A stretch of 64,000 nucleotides of DNA from Clavibacter sp. B3I6 (GTDB lineage: Bacteria > Actinomycetota > Actinomycetes > Actinomycetales > Microbacteriaceae): contig NZ_JAUSYL010000001.1 of NCBI RefSeq assembly GCF_030816895.1, forward strand, positions 2,170,001 to 2,234,000, given 5' to 3'. The translations under genes and the position numbers were made by a program. Shown in pieces: positions 61,227 through 64,000 of the stretch. The notes under the pieces are model-generated. The model was given only the letters and a program-made list of their open reading frames with translations. It did not search any database and had not been told where the DNA came from. Every line of letters begins with the position of its first letter. Position 1 is the first letter of the stretch.

Positions 61227-62189
61227 ATGGACTTCCTCGGAACGATCCTGTGGCCGATCAAGTGGGTCATCGAACTCATCCTGGTCGGCTTCCACACGCT
61301 CTGGACCAGCATGGGGCTCGACCCCGACGCGGGCGCCACCTGGGTGCTCTCCATCGTGGGCCTCGTGCTCGTGGTGCGCGCGGCCCTGATCCCCATCTTC
61401 GTGCGACAGATCAAGAACCAGCGCCGCATGATGGAGGTCGCGCCGCAGCTGAAGAAGATCCAGGACAAGTACAAGGGCAAGCGCGACCAGTTCTCGCGTG
61501 AGGCCATGTCCCGCGAGACCATGGCGCTCTACAAGGACACGGGCACGAACCCGCTCAGCAGCTGCCTCCCCCTGCTCCTGCAGATGCCGATCTTCTTCTC
61601 CCTCTACTCGGTGCTGCACCGTGCGGCGGTCGAGGAGCTCCCCGGCATCGGCCTGCTGAACGACCAGCTCTCGCGGTCCTTCGGCGAGTCGGTCTTCCTG
61701 GGCGCTCCCCTCCAGTCGGCCATCTCCACGGCCGACGGCAACATCAACGTCATCGTGATCGCGTCCGTCATGGTCGTCCTCATGAGCGCGTCGCAGTTCA
61801 TCACGCAGCTGCAGATCATGGCCAAGAACATGTCCGAGGAGACGAAGGCCAGCCCGATGTTCAAGCAGCAGCGCATCCTGCTGTACATCCTCCCGCTGGT
61901 GTTCGCGGTGTCCGGCATCGCCTTCCCGCTCGGCGTCATGTTCTACTGGCTCGTCTCGAACTTCTGGACCATGGGACAGCAGTTCCTGGTCATCCGCAAC
62001 ATGCCGACGCCCGGCAGCGAGGCGGCGCGGGCACGCGAGGCGCGCCTGGCCCGCAAGGGGAAGCTCGTCGCCCCCGAGGCGACGTCCGGCCCCGCGACCG
62101 TGGTCGTCGAGGAGCGCAAGCCGGCCCAGCGGCAGCAGCCGGTGAACAAGAACCGTGCCAAGAAGCAGGCGGGATCCAAGAACCGATGA
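61227..62189 (+). CDS. yidC: Membrane protein insertase YidC
   Basis: A protein of 320 residues from the ATG at 61227 (MDFLGTILWPIKWVIELILV). It has the five-helix insertase core: WVLSIVGLVLVVRAALIPIF with the groove Arg, the cytoplasmic basic hairpin NQRRMMEVAPQLKKIQDKYK, PLSSCLPLLLQMPIFFSLYS, and two C-terminal helices with GVMFYWLVSNFWTMGQQ. The tail is basic (NKNRAKKQAGSKNR), typical of ribosome contact. It overlaps jag by 4 bases. Confidence 0.97.
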   Translation: MDFLGTILWPIKWVIELILVGFHTLWTSMGLDPDAGATWVLSIVGLVLVVRAALIPIFVRQIKNQRRMMEVAPQLKKIQDKYKGKRDQFSREAMSRETMALYKDTGTNPLSSCLPLLLQMPIFFSLYSVLHRAAVEELPGIGLLNDQLSRSFGESVFLGAPLQSAISTADGNINVIVIASVMVVLMSASQFITQLQIMAKNMSEETKASPMFKQQRILLYILPLVFAVSGIAFPLGVMFYWLVSNFWTMGQQFLVIRNMPTPGSEAARAREARLARKGKLVAPEATSGPATVVVEERKPAQRQQPVNKNRAKKQAGSKNR

Positions 62190-62728
62190 GCGAAGTGACC
62201 GACTCCCCCGAGCAGGCCGTCGACGTGGTCGCCGGCGACGACCAGACCGCCGTACCGGCCCCTGGAGACGCACCCGCTGCCGTCGACGAGGGTGACATCG
62301 CCGCGGACTACATCGAGGAGCTCCTCGACATCTGCGACCTGGATGGCGACATCGACATCGACCAGCGCGGTGGCCGGGCCTACGTGTCCGTCGACGCGGC
62401 CGACTCGGAGGACCTGCGGCTGCTGTCGAACCCCGAGACCGTGACGGCGCTGCAGGAGCTGACCCGGCTCGCCGTGCAGAACAAGACCGGCGTGTTCAGC
62501 CGCCTGATCCTCGATGTCGGCGGCTCGCGGGACGCCCGGCAGGCGGAGCTCGCACAGCTCGTCGACCGGGCCGTGGAGCGCATCTCCGCGGGGTCGGCGA
62601 GTGCCTCCCTGCCTCCCATGTCCTCGTACGAGCGGAAGCTCGTCCACGACATCGTGGCGGAGCGCGGGTACACCTCCGAGTCCGAGGGCGAGGGGCGTGA
62701 CCGCCACACGGTGATCACCAAGGCGTGA
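62186..62728 (+). CDS. jag: RNA-binding protein Jag (KhpB/SpoIIIJ-associated), KH and R3H domains
   Basis: A protein of 180 residues. An acidic N-terminus (TDSPEQAVDVVAGDDQTA) is followed by a KH-type domain (IAADYIEELLDICDLDGDID, NKTGVFSRLILDVGGSRDAR) and a C-terminal R3H domain with R-x-x-x-H in YERKLVHDIVAERGYTSESE. There is no separate Jag_N domain, as usual in actinobacteria. It probably binds RNA in control of cell-wall growth. Terminator follows. Confidence 0.94.
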   Translation: MSEVTDSPEQAVDVVAGDDQTAVPAPGDAPAAVDEGDIAADYIEELLDICDLDGDIDIDQRGGRAYVSVDAADSEDLRLLSNPETVTALQELTRLAVQNKTGVFSRLILDVGGSRDARQAELAQLVDRAVERISAGSASASLPPMSSYERKLVHDIVAERGYTSESEGEGRDRHTVITKA

Positions 62729-62748
62729 AGCGTCGGCGTGACGATGAG

Positions 62749-62776
62749 AAGGCCCGGTCCAGTTGGACCGGGCCTT
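62749..62776 (+). terminator. Intrinsic terminator after jag
   Basis: A perfect 12-base stem, AAGGCCCGGTCC / GGACCGGGCCTT, with an AGTT loop, followed by CATTCG, 20 bases after the jag stop. It separates the rpmH-jag unit from rsmG. Confidence 0.85.
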
Positions 62777-63063
62777 CATTCGTAGAGAGTGGGATTCCGA
62801 GCGTTGATGGGAATTTGTTAATACAGATGTACTAGAACGCTGCGAGCTCGAATCCAGCTGAGGAGTGCAAGCGAGGAGCCGTCTTGGCGGCGCACCTACC
62901 GTGGACGTATATGTGTGACGTGATCGATGCCATCGACCGCCGGTCACGCTCGATGAGCGATCACGGGACGTATCTTGGAGCCGACTACGTACGGGCGATG
63001 ACAGTCTGTGTGCTGGGCACAATGGTCTGAGCATGGCTGACGGGGTCATAGGGGGTGAGACGG

Positions 63064-63079
63064 TGTTTCACGTGAAACA
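63064..63079. other. parS centromere site 1
   Basis: TGTTTCACGTGAAACA, a perfect 16-base palindrome identical to the canonical ParB-binding parS site. ParB spreads from it and ParA segregates the origin. It lies about 5 kb from oriC. Confidence 0.95.
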
Positions 63080-63165
63080 TATGCTGCGGTGGCTCATCGA
63101 ATCGCAGGTGACGGCAATGCACGCGCGAAGTCGCGCAGGGCCCCTTCCTGGCTCATGCGTGGACA

Positions 63166-63181
63166 TGTTTCACGTGAAACG
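63166..63181. other. parS centromere site 2
   Basis: TGTTTCACGTGAAACG, one base from perfect at the last position, 86 bases beyond site 1 and in the same intergenic region. It keeps the central TTTCACGTGAAA, so ParB binding is expected. Confidence 0.9.
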
Positions 63182-63345
63182 TGTTCTGCAGGGGCGACAT
63201 CGTCGCCCTGCCTGGAGTCGCTCGGGACGCCGTCCTACAGACACTAAACTCGAGGGACCCGGCCACGCGCACCCACGGTGTCGCGTCACGAGGACCGCGA
63301 AGTTCCCCCCGACCTCCGCCACGCCGATGAGAAGATGGGATCGTC

Positions 63346-63982
63346 ATGTCCGAGAAGATCACCGTCGAGCAGGAACCGGCTGTCGCGCAGGAACTGTTCG
63401 GTGCACAGATAGACGTCGTGCGGGAGTTCACGGCACAGCTGGGGGAGCGCGGGGAGGAGCTGGGGTTGATCGGTCCCCTGGAGCCCCCTCGGCTGTGGAC
63501 ACCGACACGTCATCAACTCCGTGCTGATCGCTCCCCTGCTCCGGCCGGGCGTCGTCGGTGATATCGGCACGGGAGCTGGTCTTCCCGGACTCGTCCTCGC
63601 CATCGCGCGTCCGGATGTCGACTTCGTCCTCATCGAGCCTATGGAACGGCGGGTGGCGTGGCTCGAGGAGCAGGTCGGCCACTTGAGCCTCAGCAACGTC
63701 ACCGTGCGGCGTGCGCGAGCGGAGGACGTCGCTCAGGAGTTCACCCTGGATCAGGTCACGGCTCGAGCCGTGAGCGCATTCTCGAAGCTCATCCCGCTCA
63801 CTGTCCCGCTCGTTCGGACGGGTGGCGAGCTCGTGTTCATGAAGGGCGTCAATGTCGAGCGTGAGGTCGAGGCCGCGAGCAAGGCGATACGCAAGTACCA
63901 CCTGGAGGACGTCGAGGTGCTGACGCTGGGGGCCGGGCAGGTCGACGAGGTCACCCGGGCCATCCGTGCGCGGGTGGCGTAG
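63346..63982 (+). pseudogene. rsmG: rsmG (16S rRNA m7G527 methyltransferase) with a +1 frameshift
   Basis: The N-terminal part from the ATG at 63346 reads MSEKITVEQEPAVAQELFGA, then ERGEELGLIGPLEPPRLWT. It then leaves frame near 63502 and would stop at 63561. The rest continues in another frame as LIAPLLRPGVVGDIGTGAGL (SAM-binding G-x-G-x-G), PGLVLAIARPDVDFVLIEPM and QVTARAVSAFSKLIPLTVPL. Removing one C at 63502-63503 gives LWTRHVINSVLIAPLL, the normal RsmG sequence. As written no full enzyme is made. Loss of RsmG removes one 16S methyl group and gives low-level streptomycin resistance in several bacteria; a sequencing error is the other explanation. Confidence 0.82.
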
Positions 63983-64000
63983 CCAATGGCTATTGTGATC

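Larger units (their letters stand above)
62777..63345. other. Non-coding AT-richer region before rsmG, containing parS sites
   Basis: A stretch of 569 bases with no convincing gene. It is noticeably richer in A and T than the surroundings, especially 62806-62835 (AATTTGTTAATACAG) and 62900-63000 (ACGTATATGTGTG, ACTACGTACGG). It contains two parS sites. A promoter for rsmG and the expected parAB genes should lie here; I cannot fix its position. Confidence 0.6.

Noticed and set aside
62777..63345. Small protein genes in the region containing parS
   Set aside because: Open frames here are short, lack the GC-ending third-position pattern and ribosome sites, and the parS palindromes explain the conserved part.

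Overview
The window is very GC-rich (roughly 70% or more) and carries the replication-origin neighbourhood of an actinobacterium. The gene order is the actinobacterial one: rpmH-rnpA-yidD-yidC-jag-rsmG on one side of dnaA, and dnaN-gnd-recF-dciA-gyrB-gyrA on the other, followed by tRNA-Ile and tRNA-Ala and then the crgA / sortase E / pabA / pknB-pknA-pbpA-rodA-pstP-fhaB-fhaA block. The short gnd between dnaN and recF, the class E and F sortases and the general protein style fit Microbacteriaceae. Clavibacter is my best guess, from recollection rather than proof. dnaA lies on the minus strand, so the window runs toward the origin from left to right.

Layout. 1-33 kb is a mosaic of accessory and metabolic genes: acetyltransferases, hydrolases, an AraC regulator with a monooxygenase, an ECF sigma / anti-sigma pair beside a CHRD surface protein and a class F sortase, a glycosyltransferase / UbiA prenyltransferase / CrtI-like desaturase cluster, cardiolipin synthase, a sugar dehydrogenase-isomerase pair, glutaminase, RecQ, a CobW-like protein divergent from a zinc-free ribosomal protein L36, a DUF2156-response regulator-histidine kinase operon, and an SDR-hemerythrin pair. 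34-46 kb holds tRNA-Leu and the cell-wall and division signalling locus. 46-49 kb holds a rhomboid protease, a cyclophilin, a membrane protein and two tRNAs. 49-60 kb holds gyrase, RecF, the sliding clamp, oriC and DnaA. 60-64 kb holds rpmH to rsmG, with two parS sites just before rsmG.

How the genes fit together. FhaA, FhaB, PstP, RodA, PbpA, the two kinases and CrgA form the phospho-regulated elongation and division machinery. DnaA, DnaN, RecF, DciA and gyrase handle initiation and topology, and parS marks the origin for segregation. The L36 paralogue and the CobW-like protein share a perfect 7-1-7 palindrome that looks like a Zur operator, a zinc-starvation switch.

Points for a second look: a cluster of three perfect DnaA boxes in a convergent intergenic gap about 12 kb from oriC; the Zur-like operator with a P-loop-deficient CobW relative; three single-base frameshifts, including one in rsmG; strong local enrichment of GGATCC; and the prenyltransferase/desaturase/glycosyltransferase cluster. 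I found no CRISPR array, insertion sequence, prophage or rRNA gene.
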